Source of the DNA: Cladocopium goreaui
Taxonomy: Eukaryota > Sar > Dinophyceae > Suessiales > Symbiodiniaceae
Assembly (NCBI GenBank): GCA_947184155.2
Contig: CAMXCT020001424.1
Location: 433,501 to 497,500, forward strand
Length of the DNA stretch: 64,000 nt
Direction of reading: 5' to 3'
A model generated the notes under the pieces. That model saw only the letters and a program-made list of their open reading frames with translations, did not search any database and was not told where the DNA came from. How positions within the stretch are numbered: the stretch's first letter is position 1; every line of letters begins with the position of its first letter. The translations under genes and the position numbers were made by a program. Positions 17,375 to 26,610 of the stretch are shown here, one piece after another.

Positions 17375-18997
17375 GTGGGGTGGGGTGGGATGCTAACTTT
17401 CCCCACATCCCAACATGAGAATCAAATCAAGTACAATAGTTTCACAATGTTTCACAAAAACCAATGCAAAACGGAAACGAGTTCCTCTGTGTCTCAGAAC
17501 CTGAAACGGCAAAAAACATCGATGTCGCCATGGACAGTCTCGGTCCCTATTTGGAGTTACAAGCGACAAACATTTGGAGGTGTAAGCGACGGCCTGCCCA
17601 GTTACAGATACCCTCAAAATCCCTCAAACTTGTTGGTGTTTTGGGGGGTTGCTGTTTTCATTGCTGACCTGTCAGAACTGATGCTTGTGCAGACTGAAAA
17701 TGGCCGGATCAATCAACTAAGGCATGACTATCTCAAAATGATGTTTCCCAATGCAACCGCATATTGCGTTCCTTTTCTCTGCGATTCCGCCGCAGTAACG
17801 AATCTGATGACTTCGAACACACCTGCCCTTCTGATGCCTCCCGGCCCTGAAGGGATATCTCTGCCCAGACAAGCTGGCTGCAATCGCTTCGGTGACAGTG
17901 AATACCAGAATGAGGCGTTCGAAGGTCTTGAGACGGAGGCTGTGGTCGTGAAAGGTGACAAAATGAGAGTGCTGAAAGGAGAAGCAACACAGGTGCGTCG
18001 AGGCGCACTGAAGAAGAAAGATGAAGGAGTCTACATGAAGTCGGCTCGAAAGTATCGACGGCTGACTCAGGATGAGATTGGAAAGTTCACTCAGGAAACC
18101 AAGGAGGATGAGATGCGAGTGATGAAGCGTGCGAGGGTCGACATCCGGAAGGCCAGAGCCCGGGTGATGACCAAAGACAAGAAGTTGAAGAGGTCCCAGA
18201 GGGTGAAGCAAGCAAGAAAAGAGAACAGGAAGAAGAACGAGTTCAACTTCTACCTCAATCACCCGCACGACCAGATGAGATGTTTCAAGTTCAAGACATC
18301 GTTTTGCCAATTTGGCAACAAGTGCAAAATGCAACACTCCGAGGTGGACCGAGAGTATGGGTTCATCAACGAGCGGATGGGAGCAAGAATCAGAAGCGAA
18401 AGGAATATCAAGTCGACGGAGGCCAAGGGTGAGATCAACTCCTTCGAGTCCGCTGACGAAGTTCAGTGGAGTGAGAAGGGTTGGACTAAGTTGGTGGTCA
18501 ACTTTAACATTGGTGCAGCGATCACCGCTGTTCCGAAACACTTGGCAGAAGCCGGGCTGCTGAAGGGCGATCGCAGGAATAGTTCAACGTCTTACAAAAC
18601 AGCCTCAGGAGAACTGTTGGAAGATGAAGGTGGAGTTCTGGTGAAAGGCTATGATCACCACGGCCGGGGCCGAAGCGTTCAGGGCAGGTTGGTGAATGTT
18701 CACAGAACTCTGGTCAGCGGCACAGCCCTTACAAAGAAGAACATGGTTGTCCTGGGAGGTGACAGTGGCAACATCATCCCCAAGGACAGCAGAATCGCCA
18801 AGGAGATGAAGAAACACCTAGAGATGCTGAAAGAAAAGTACCCCGAGGAAGCAGCGCAGATGACGGAGATGTATGTGCACAAGGGCATCTACGTCTTCGA
18901 TCTATGGGTGAATGGCACGGCAGAGGAGAAGAAGGAAGACAAGGTGGACATCGGGGCCGTAGCTTCGGATTTTCCGGGGCAGGCCACGAGGCCGTAA
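17375..18997 (+). pseudogene. copia gag with CCCH zinc finger and inactive protease
   Basis: 540 open codons. Convincing protein begins around MLVQTENGRINQLRHDYL (ATG near 17680); earlier codons may be leader. Residues about 200-300 are very basic (RRLTQDEIGKF ... KKLKRSQRVKQARKENRKK). A C-x7-C-x5-C-x3-H finger (18281-18337) replaces the CCHC knuckle of most gag proteins. The protease-like region reads LVVNFNIGAAITAVPKHLAE, where an active aspartic protease would have Asp-Ser/Thr-Gly; here it is Asn-Ile-Gly (Asn codon at 18506-18508), so catalysis is lost. After YVHKGIYVFDLWV the frame runs out and the rest of the polyprotein continues in other frames. Confidence 0.88.
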
Positions 18998-19019
18998 GTC
19001 CGGCGACAGTGGAAGGCGG

Positions 19020-19714
19020 AGACGGTGAAGGGCTCGAATTGAGCCAAGAGGCCGTCGATGTGGATGTGGGGATCAAGCCGAAGCGCTTGAAGAGCCCTAC
19101 GGAGCCCACCGCCTTGGAGATCGAGGAGCACGAGATGACAGGGCATGCCTGCCCGGAGCTGGTGTGGACACTGCATGCGTGCTCGCGGACTGATGGAAAG
19201 ACACACTCAGCAGAAGGAGGAGGGCGAAGGCCTTCCTGTGTTGGCCATGGACTACTTCTTCTTCAGCAAAGACGAACAAGGACTGCCGCACCTTCAGGTG
19301 CGAGACTCGCACACCAACATGTGAGCGCTCATGTGCTGGTCGTCGGCAGTTCCGGCGAAGGGAGCTGACCCATTCGCGGTGAACTTCGTGCTGAACATCC
19401 TGGATGAAGTCGGCTATCGGAAGCTGGTGATGAAGAGCGACAATGAACGCTCTATCAAGTTGCTCAAGAGTGCAGTGAAGGCTGCATCAAAGATGGACAT
19501 CGTGCTTGAGGAGTCCAAGACGGGAGACAGTCAAGCCAATGGGCTGGCAGAGGTTTCCGTCCGTGAGACCAAGGGTCAATGCCGCGCCATGAAGAGCGCG
19601 CTTCAGGCTTCAGGAAAAGCTGGGTATGGAAATCCCAGATGCACATCCAGTCCTCACTTGGCTTGCTCGGCACGCCAACTTCTTGATGTCCCGCTTCCGC
19701 ATCAATGGCCATGA
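19020..19714 (+). pseudogene. copia integrase, interrupted
   Basis: The zinc-binding His/Cys segment is split between frames (EHEMTGHACPE in one, ARSWCGHCMRARG in another). The DDE core is in one frame: Asp in LAMDYFFF (19250-19252), Asp in MKSDNERSI (19439-19441), Glu in QANGLAE (19550-19552). A TGA at 19322-19324 cuts this frame between the first two catalytic residues; it probably replaces a Trp codon. Near 19610-19626 the reading moves to the frame used by the downstream polyprotein (EIPDAHPVLTWLARHANFL). The enzyme would cut and join LTR ends, but this copy cannot make it intact. Confidence 0.88.
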
Positions 19715-22700
19715 TGGGAAGACAGGGTATGAGCGCCTGAAAGGTCGAAAATGGCGAAGGCCAGTCGTGATGTTCGGGGAGCGAATCTGGTTCCGCCCCC
19801 TCAAAAGCTACACCGCGGGTGCTGGACGATTGGAAAACAAGCTGATGTCCGGAAGATACATAGGGACACATGGTAGGAATGGAGATATCATGGCAATGAC
19901 CTCTGAAGGGGTCATCAAGGGCAGCAGTGTGAAAAGAATGACCCAACAAGAGCGTTGGGATCCATCGGACATGGAGAAACTGAGAGGCACTCCATGGAAC
20001 CTCAGACCAAGGATGGCAGGCGACGTGGATTCCCTGCCGATCCCGATCGAACTTCCCAAGGTGGAGGAAGGTGAAAAGCTGCTACCCGAACCAGCTCAGA
20101 GAGATTCCGCCCCGAGGAGTCTGTATGTGAAAAGGAAGGACGTTGAAGGGCACTACACACCAGGGTGTCCTGGGTGCATAGCACTGCAAGTTGGAGCACC
20201 GGTGAGGTCACACAACAGTGAGTGCAGAACGTCCGTCGAGCAGAGACTGCGTGAGACCGAAGAAGGGAAGCTGAGAGTGGAGACCGCTCGGAAGCGAAAG
20301 GCCGAAACAGGTACAGAGGGCGAAGAGCAGATCGCCTTAGAGGATGTGCCTGACGCCGAAGAAGAAATGCATGCGCCTGATGCCGTTGGGAGCCCTCCGC
20401 GGGAGCGAGTCGAACCTTTGGTTCGGCCGTCTCCGTCGAGGAAGAGATCATCTGAGGAGGGGTCTCCCGAGGGATCAAAGAAGGCGAAGGCGGATGAAGC
20501 AAAGGGCCAAGGAACCAAGAGGGCCTTGGACCCAACGCAGGACGAAAGGACATTCAAGCAACTCATGGACGAGATCAAACAGGATCAGAAAAGATCCAAA
20601 GATGAATCAAGCTCAAGTGCAAGCGCTTCGACGGCAGGACGGCCAGAGAGAGCGCAAGCTACCAAAGACGTGGCGAGCATTTTGCAGTCACGCATCATGG
20701 CAAGCGCCCCAGAAGAGGAGGTGCTGGAGATCGGACAGTTACTCATGCCGATGAGTGGCTCAAAAGTGGATGTGGCAGAGATCTATAATCCCAAACGATT
20801 CACGAGCCAAGCCAATCGGTTTGGACTCAGGCCTGGATTCGCAATCGACTTGACTTTGTGCAAAAATGAACAAGGAGAACACTGGGATCTTTCGAAGAAG
20901 GAAGACCAAAAGATGCTGAGGGAGCTACAGCGCAAGGAGAAACCGGCGTTGTTGATTGGGTCCCCTCCTTGCGGGCCCTTCAGTCCTTTGCAGAACTTGA
21001 GCAAGAACAAGAGGACACCAGAGCAGAATGCAGAAATTCTGGCAGAAGGAAAGACGCATTTGAAGGTGGCCACGGATGCTTACCTGGAACAACATCGGAA
21101 CGATCGGTTCTTTCTTCACGAACATCCGAAGCCAAGCTCAAGTTGGGAAGAAGACGAGATAAAGAGGCTCACCGAGCTCGAAGGAATCCACTTGGTCGAG
21201 TCTCCCATGTGCCACTGGCATATGACCTCGGAAGACAATGAGGGCATCGGGTACGTAAGGAAGCAGACGATTCGTCTGATGTGGCTCACAAATTCGAAGG
21301 AACTAGCAAAGACCCTGGAGAAGAAGTGCAGCGGAATGCATAGACATGTGCAGTTGATCAATGGGAGAGCCAAGCATGCTCAAGTCTACCCTCCGAAGCT
21401 TGTCTCCGCGATTCTTCGCAGAATCCGTCAAGAGCTTCGAAATGCAGGAGAACTCTCCGCACTGTCGGAACTTGTTGCAGGGCCCTGTCCCGATGACACT
21501 GGCAACGAGCAGACCGAAGAGTTCTTCGACCCAGACAATGTGCCTGAAGGAGAATACTACGACCCAGTCACTGGGATCGTGCTCGACCCAGAGAAGGTGC
21601 GAGCGGCCAGGAATGATGAGATGAAATGGGTAGAAAAGCAACAACTCTGGGAAACAGTGGACGAGAAGATTTGCTGGGAAGAAACCAATCGGGCGCCCAT
21701 TACCCTTAAATGGGTGGACCGAAACAAGGGTGACGAAGCTCATCCTAACTACCGGTCAAGACTGGTGGTGCGTGAAGTGAAGAAGGCCAGCAAACCGCTG
21801 GCAGAATTCGAATCCTTCTCGGCAATGCCGCCACTGGAGGCGTTGAAAGTCCTGTGCTCTCTGATGACTTCAAAGAGAACGAGCACACATGGCAAACCAT
21901 ACAAAATGATGCTGATAGATATCAGCAGGGCACACTTCTACGGGTTGGCAAAGAGGCGCGTGTTCTGTCGGCTACCGGAAGGACACAAACAAGCCGGCAA
22001 GCGCGCCCTCCTTCGGAAGAGCATGTACGGAACGCTGGATGCAGCAAGCATATGACAAGCAACCTATGTGGAATTGCTGAAGGAATGTGGCATCGAACAA
22101 TGCGTTGGACGGCCAGCGCTGTTCATGCACAAGGAGCGAGATCTTCGATTCATGGTGCACGGAGATCCTTTTGTAGCTTTGGGCGATGAAGATGGCCTGA
22201 AGTTCTTGGAAGAGAAGTTGAAGCAAAAGTTTGAGTATCGCGTGGATGGACTCCTGGGACCAGGACCACAGGATGGAACATCCATGTGTGTGCTGAACAG
22301 GGCGCTTAGCTTCGACAAGACATCTGGCATTCTCAGCTACGAGGCAGATGCCAGACATGCAGAGTACATCATCAAGGCACTTGGCCTTGAAGAGGGAAAA
22401 TCAGTCGCTACGCCGGCTGAGAAACAGAAGGCTGATGAGGTGTCGGCTTCCGAAAACCTTCCGACTCTGGAGAAAGAGGAAGCCACCTTATACCGCTCGC
22501 TGACAATGCGGGCAGCCTACCTTTCGAGCGACCGGGCAGATATAAGTGAAGCTGTCAAGAGCTTGGCGCGGCACATGCAAGCGCCTACTTCCTACTCTTG
22601 GGCAAAGCTCAAACGCCTGGGACGCTACTTGGTTGGAAAACCTCGTGTGGTGTATCAATACAAGCCACAACGAATGTACAATGCAATCCGAGTTTTCTGT

Positions 22701-22754
22701 GACTCCGACCACGCTGGAGACCTTCGCACACGTCGGAGTACAACTGGAATATAA
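19626..22754 (+). pseudogene. copia polyprotein: integrase end, methyltransferase-like domain, reverse transcriptase
   Basis: One frame from 19626 to 22754, interrupted only by a TGA at 22053-22055 (again where Trp is expected). It starts with the integrase C-terminal region (RFRINGHDGKTGYERLKGR), then a charged linker. Next comes a domain resembling a Rossmann methyltransferase: VAEIYNPKRFTSQANRFGL, FAIDLTL, then LLIGSPPCGPFSPLQNL (Cys codon 20971-20973) and FFLHEHPKPSSSW. The copia reverse transcriptase follows: ITLKWVDRNKGDE, RSRLVVREVKK, PYKMMLIDISRAHFYG, RRVFCRLPEG, then VHGDPFVALGDEDG, in which the catalytic GDD has become GDP (Pro codon 22167-22169). Later conserved segments LFGLE-type are replaced by YEADARHAEYIIKALGLE and HAGDLRTRRSTTG. 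RT activity is lost. Confidence 0.93.
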
Positions 22755-23179
22755 TATGTATGCTCGGTTCCCACTGCATCAAACACTCGTGCAACTTACA
22801 GTCGACGGTGAGTCTGAGCAGTGGAGAGAGCGAGTTCTACGCACTGGTTAAGGCTGGGTGCGTTGGACTTGGCCTGAAGACGATGATGAGTGAATGGGGA
22901 CTTCCGCTGAACCTCATTCTCTACTCGGACAGTTCTGCGGCCCGTGGAATTGTCTCAAGAAAGGGGCTTGGAAAGACCCGTCATGTGCAAAGTCGATATC
23001 TGTGGATCCAGGAAAAGGTGGGATCAAAAGAACTTGCGGTTGAAGCCGTTGGAACAGACAACAACCTAGCAGATCTATGCACGAAACCTCTTACAGCCGA
23101 CCAATGCTGGAAACACATGGCTCGAATGGGCCAGAAAGCAGTTGATGGACGGCACGCGCAGGCTAAACAGCTTGTGTAA
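22755..23179 (+). pseudogene. copia RNase H
   Basis: After a frameshift close to 22752 the typical copia RNase H continues: LQSTVSLSSGESEFYALVKA (Glu), ILYSDSSAARGIVSRKGLG (Asp), RHVQSRYLWIQEKV and DNNLADLCTKPL (final Asp). All expected catalytic positions are present. The terminal stop is at 23177-23179. It would remove the RNA template strand; in this copy it is cut off from the RT by the shift. Confidence 0.93.
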
Positions 23180-23312
23180 GAAAGCCGCCATCTGTGAGAT
23201 GTTGGCTTAGGAGGGGTGTTTAGGTCTGACGCTTCACATAACATGTCACTCATGTTTTGGCTCAAGAAATAAGCGCTGCTGCGTGCTTTGGGGTGTCATA
23301 AATTTTCTGCAA
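23180..23312. other. copia 3' region with possible polypurine tract and an SL-like 12-mer
   Basis: AGGAGGGG at about 23209 then TGTTTAGG resembles a polypurine tract/3' LTR start. TTTTGGCTCAAG at 23255-23266 equals the last 12 bases of the dinoflagellate spliced leader as I recall it. Confidence 0.35.
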
Positions 23313-24260
23313 AAACCCAATTAAAAAACATCACTCAAACAATTTTTCAAGGGGGTAGTCCATGAGCAACCCTGATACATAATAGTGTGGTTTGTTTGGA
23401 GGGTACACTATTGTGTCCAGCTGCTTTCCTGAGGTCATGATTTTTTGATGTTTTTCAATCATTTCCTTTACCTTTCCCTTTGCTAGCTAAAGTGTTTTCC
23501 TTTTAATTATTTTTTTTAGTTTCTTTCATTTGAAATTCTCAGAAATGCCCAGTTTCCCAAAATATATGATGCCTTTTTAAAACCCAATTAAAAAACATCA
23601 CTCAAACAATTTTTCAAGGGGGTAGTCCATGAGCAACCCTGATACACAATAGTGTGGTTTGTTTGGGAGGTACACTATTGTGTCCAGATGCTTCCTGGTG
23701 TGATTTTTTTTCAATCATTTCCTTTACCTTTTCCTTTGCTAAAGTTTTTTCTTTTAATTACTTAATTACTTTCTTAGTTTCTTTCATTTGAAATTCTCAG
23801 AAATGCCCAATTTCCCAAAATATATGATGCCTTTTTAAAACCCAATTAAAAAATATCACTCAAACAATTTTTCAAGGGGGTAGTCCATGAGCAACCCTGA
23901 TGCACAATAGTGTGGTTTGTTTGGAGTGTACACTATTGTGTCCTGCTGCTTCCTGAGGTAATTTGGTTTTTTGTTGCAATCATTTCCTTTACCTTTTCCT
24001 TTGCTAAAGTGTTTTCCTTTTAAATTAATTAATTACTTTCTTAGTTTTCTCAGAAATGCCCAGTTTCCCATAATATATGATGCCTTTTTAAAACCCAATT
24101 AAAAAACATCACTCAAACAATTTTTCAAGGGGGTAGTCCATGAGCAACCCTGATACACAATAGTGTGGTTTGTTTGGGGGGTACACTATTGTGTCCAGAT
24201 GCTTCCTGGTGTGATTTTTTTTCAAGCATTCCCTTTACCTTTTCCTTTGCTAAAGCTTTT
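23313..24260. repeat. Four tandem copies of a 253-267-bp satellite with an internal hairpin
   Basis: Copies start with AAACCCAATT at 23313, 23580, 23838 and 24091. Each has TTTTTCAAGGGGGTAGTCCA, then ACACAATAGTGT, a ~16-nt loop, and ACACTATTGTGT, followed by a T-rich part that varies in length. The two 12-mers are perfect reverse complements in copies 2 and 4; copy 1 (ACATAATAGTGT) and copy 3 (GCACAATAGTGT) each carry one left-arm change. Confidence 0.93.
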
Positions 24261-24264
24261 TTCT

Positions 24265-24665
24265 TTTATGGTATTTCTATGGTATTACTCTTAGTTTTCT
24301 ATGGAATTCCTATGGTGTCTCCATGATGTTTCTATGGTATTTCTGGAGGATTTCTATGGGATTTCGGAAGGGGTGCTATGGGAGTTCTATGGTATTCTTA
24401 TGGGATTTCCATTGGATTCCTATGGGATTTCTATGGTATTTCTATTGGATTCCTATGCAATTTCTATTGGATTCCTGTGGGGTTTCCAAGGTATTTCCAT
24501 GATATTTCTATGGGATTATTATTGGAATTCTCATGGGATTTCTTTTGTGGTTCCTATGTTATTCCATGTTATTTCTATGATCTTTCTATGGGATTTCTGT
24601 GAGATTCCTATGGGGTTTCCATGGTATTTCTATGATATTCCCTTGGGACTACTATTGGATTTCTA
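24265..24665. repeat. Degenerate ~15-bp minisatellite (TATGGGATTTC-like)
   Basis: Variants of TTCTATGGGATTCC/TTCTATGGTATT repeat throughout. The plus frames that read FLWDFYGISMVF are repeat-encoded and not evidence of a membrane protein. Confidence 0.9.
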
Positions 24666-25535
24666 TGGGATGTCGATTGAAAGTAAATTGGCAGTAAATT
24701 GAAATCAATTGAAGGTAAATTCAAAGTACAATGAAATCAATTGAAAGTAAATTGAAATCAATTGAAATCAATTGCAAGTAAATTGCAACCAATGCAAAGT
24801 AAATTGAAATCAATTCAAAGTAAATTGAAATCAATTCAAAGTAGATTGAAATGAATTGAAAGTAAATTGAAATCAATTCAAAGTAAATTGAAATCAATTC
24901 AAAATAAATTGAAACCAATTCAAAGTAAATTGAAATCAATTCAAAATAAATTGAGATCAGTTCAAAGTAATTTCAAATCAGTTGAAAGTAAATTGAAATC
25001 AATTGAAAGTAAATTGAAATTAATTCAAAATAAATTGAAATCAATTCAAAGTAGATTGAAATCAAAAGGAAGTAACTTGAAATCAATTCAAAGTAAATTG
25101 AAATCAATTCAAAATAAATTGAAATCAATTCAAAGTAAATTGAAATCAATTGAAAATAAATTGACATCAATTCAAAGTAACTTCAAATCAATTGAAAGTA
25201 AATTGAAATCAATTCAAAATAAATTGAAATCAATTCAAAATAAATTGAAATCAATTCAAAGTAGATTGAAATCAAAAGGAAGTAACTTGAAATCAATTCA
25301 AAGTAAATTGAAATCAATTGAAAGTAAATTGAAATCAATTCAAAATAAATTGAAATCAATTGAAAGTAACTTCAAATCAATTGAAAGTAAATTGAAATCA
25401 ATTGAACGTAAATTGAAATCAATTAAAAGTAAATTGAAATCAATTCAAAGTGAATTGAAATCAATTCAAAGTAAACTGAAATCAATTCAAAGTAAATTGA
25501 ATTCAATTCAAAGTAAATTGAAGTCAATTGAAATC
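24666..25535. repeat. 21-bp minisatellite reading as a KLKSIQS heptad
   Basis: About 40 copies of AAATTGAAATCAATTCAAAGT with substitutions that mostly keep length 21. The plus frame 24867-25616 therefore stays open for 249 codons as KLKSIQS/KLKSIES heptads; the minus strand reads ISIYFEL. Unit length equal to seven codons explains the long frame. There is no start context or neighbouring gene to support translation. Confidence 0.93.
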
Positions 25536-25655
25536 TATCATTTTTTTTTGATTTCACACTATTGCGTACCCGATACCCTGTTTTTTCCACACTATTCTGT
25601 ACCCCAAATTTGTTAAGGGAGGGGGGGGGTCCCCCCTGTACTAATCTGTAACCTA
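25536..25655. other. Spacer with partial copies of the hairpin satellite motif
   Basis: CACACTATTGCGTACCC and CACACTATTCTGTACCCC echo the right arm of the hairpin in the 23313-24260 satellite. Confidence 0.4.
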
Positions 25656-26300
25656 CATTACATACATACACACATACACACATACACACATACACACATA
25701 CACACATTCACACATACATACACACACACGCACACATACATACATACATACATACATACACACATACACACATACACACATACACACATACACACATACA
25801 CACATACACACACATACACACACATACACACACATACACACATACACACATACACACATACACACATACACACATACATACACACATACACACATACACA
25901 CATACACACATTCACACATTCACACATACATACATACATACCTACATACCTACATACCTACATACCTACATACCTACATACCTACATACCTACATACCTA
26001 CATACCTACATACCTACATACCTACATACAGACAGATTTACATACATACATAGCTACATACATATCTACATGCATGCATGAATACAGACAGACATACATA
26101 CATACATACTTACATACTTACGTACCTACATACCCACATTTCACATACCTACATACCTACCTACATACATATATACATACCTACCTACCTACCTACCTAC
26201 ACTACATGACATTGCATTACATTGCACGTTGCATTTCATTGCATGCATATCGTATACATATGTATGTACATATTTATATATATATATGTGTGTGTGTGTC
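25656..26300. repeat. CATACACA, CTACATAC and TACA microsatellite block
   Basis: (CACATACA)n to about 25920, (CTACATAC)n to about 26030, then mixed TACA/TACC tetranucleotides, ending in (TA)n(TG)n at 26275-26299. Frames such as MCVCVYVCM are repeat-encoded. Confidence 0.95.
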
Positions 26301-26610
26301 CTCTATGGGCGCTATATGCCCTTTACGGTGGTGTTGTCAGCGCTAGGAACCAGATTGGCGGGACCTTTGGACTGTGGACATTTGGTGCCTGGACTCTGGG
26401 CAACTCAAGGCGATGCCCATTTCTGGAGAAAACCGACTCCTCGCTTTGCAGAGGAAGCGCTGGGAAGCGCAGCGGGAAGACACATCGGCACGGGTGGCTT
26501 TGCTTATGCTTTGGTGGTTTCAAATTGTTTCAATGATTTTATTCATGATATTCATGGGGTGGGAAGGTGATACAATATTCTAGCATGGTTTTTTTCATCC
26601 TTTGTGATGG
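26301..26610. other. Possible upstream exon of the TPR gene, frame undecided
   Basis: All three plus frames are open here. The most protein-like readings are FAEEALGSAAGRHIGTGGF and ENRLLALQRKRWEAQREDTS; I cannot choose between them. Nothing else is seen. Confidence 0.3.

Larger units (their letters stand above)
17375..23220 (+). mobile_element. Degenerate Ty1/copia-type LTR retrotransposon
   Basis: Plus-strand order gag (CCCH finger) - protease - integrase - methyltransferase-like domain - reverse transcriptase - RNase H. The integrase-before-RT order is the Ty1/copia hallmark. The coding region is broken by at least three frameshifts (about 18950-19250, 19610-19626, 22752) and two TGA stops, and two catalytic motifs are altered. 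I found no 5' LTR. A purine tract (AGGAGGGG) followed by TG at about 23209-23219 could be the polypurine tract and start of a 3' LTR. The left limit is uncertain. Confidence 0.92.

Noticed and set aside
17260..17400. 5' LTR of the copia element
   Set aside because: The GGGGTGGG modules do not match anything after 23200, and no direct-repeat partner was found.
22425..22460. CTGATGA ... GAAA resembling a hammerhead ribozyme core inside the copia RT region
   Set aside because: It lies in conserved coding sequence, and I could not find flanking stems with a cleavage triplet. Most likely chance.
25653..25939. Long Cys/Val/Tyr/Met frames (MCVCVYVCM) as a cysteine-rich protein
   Set aside because: Produced entirely by a CATACACA microsatellite.
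25656..26040. CRISPR-like array
   Set aside because: Units are contiguous 8-bp microsatellite repeats without unique spacers, and the genome is eukaryotic.
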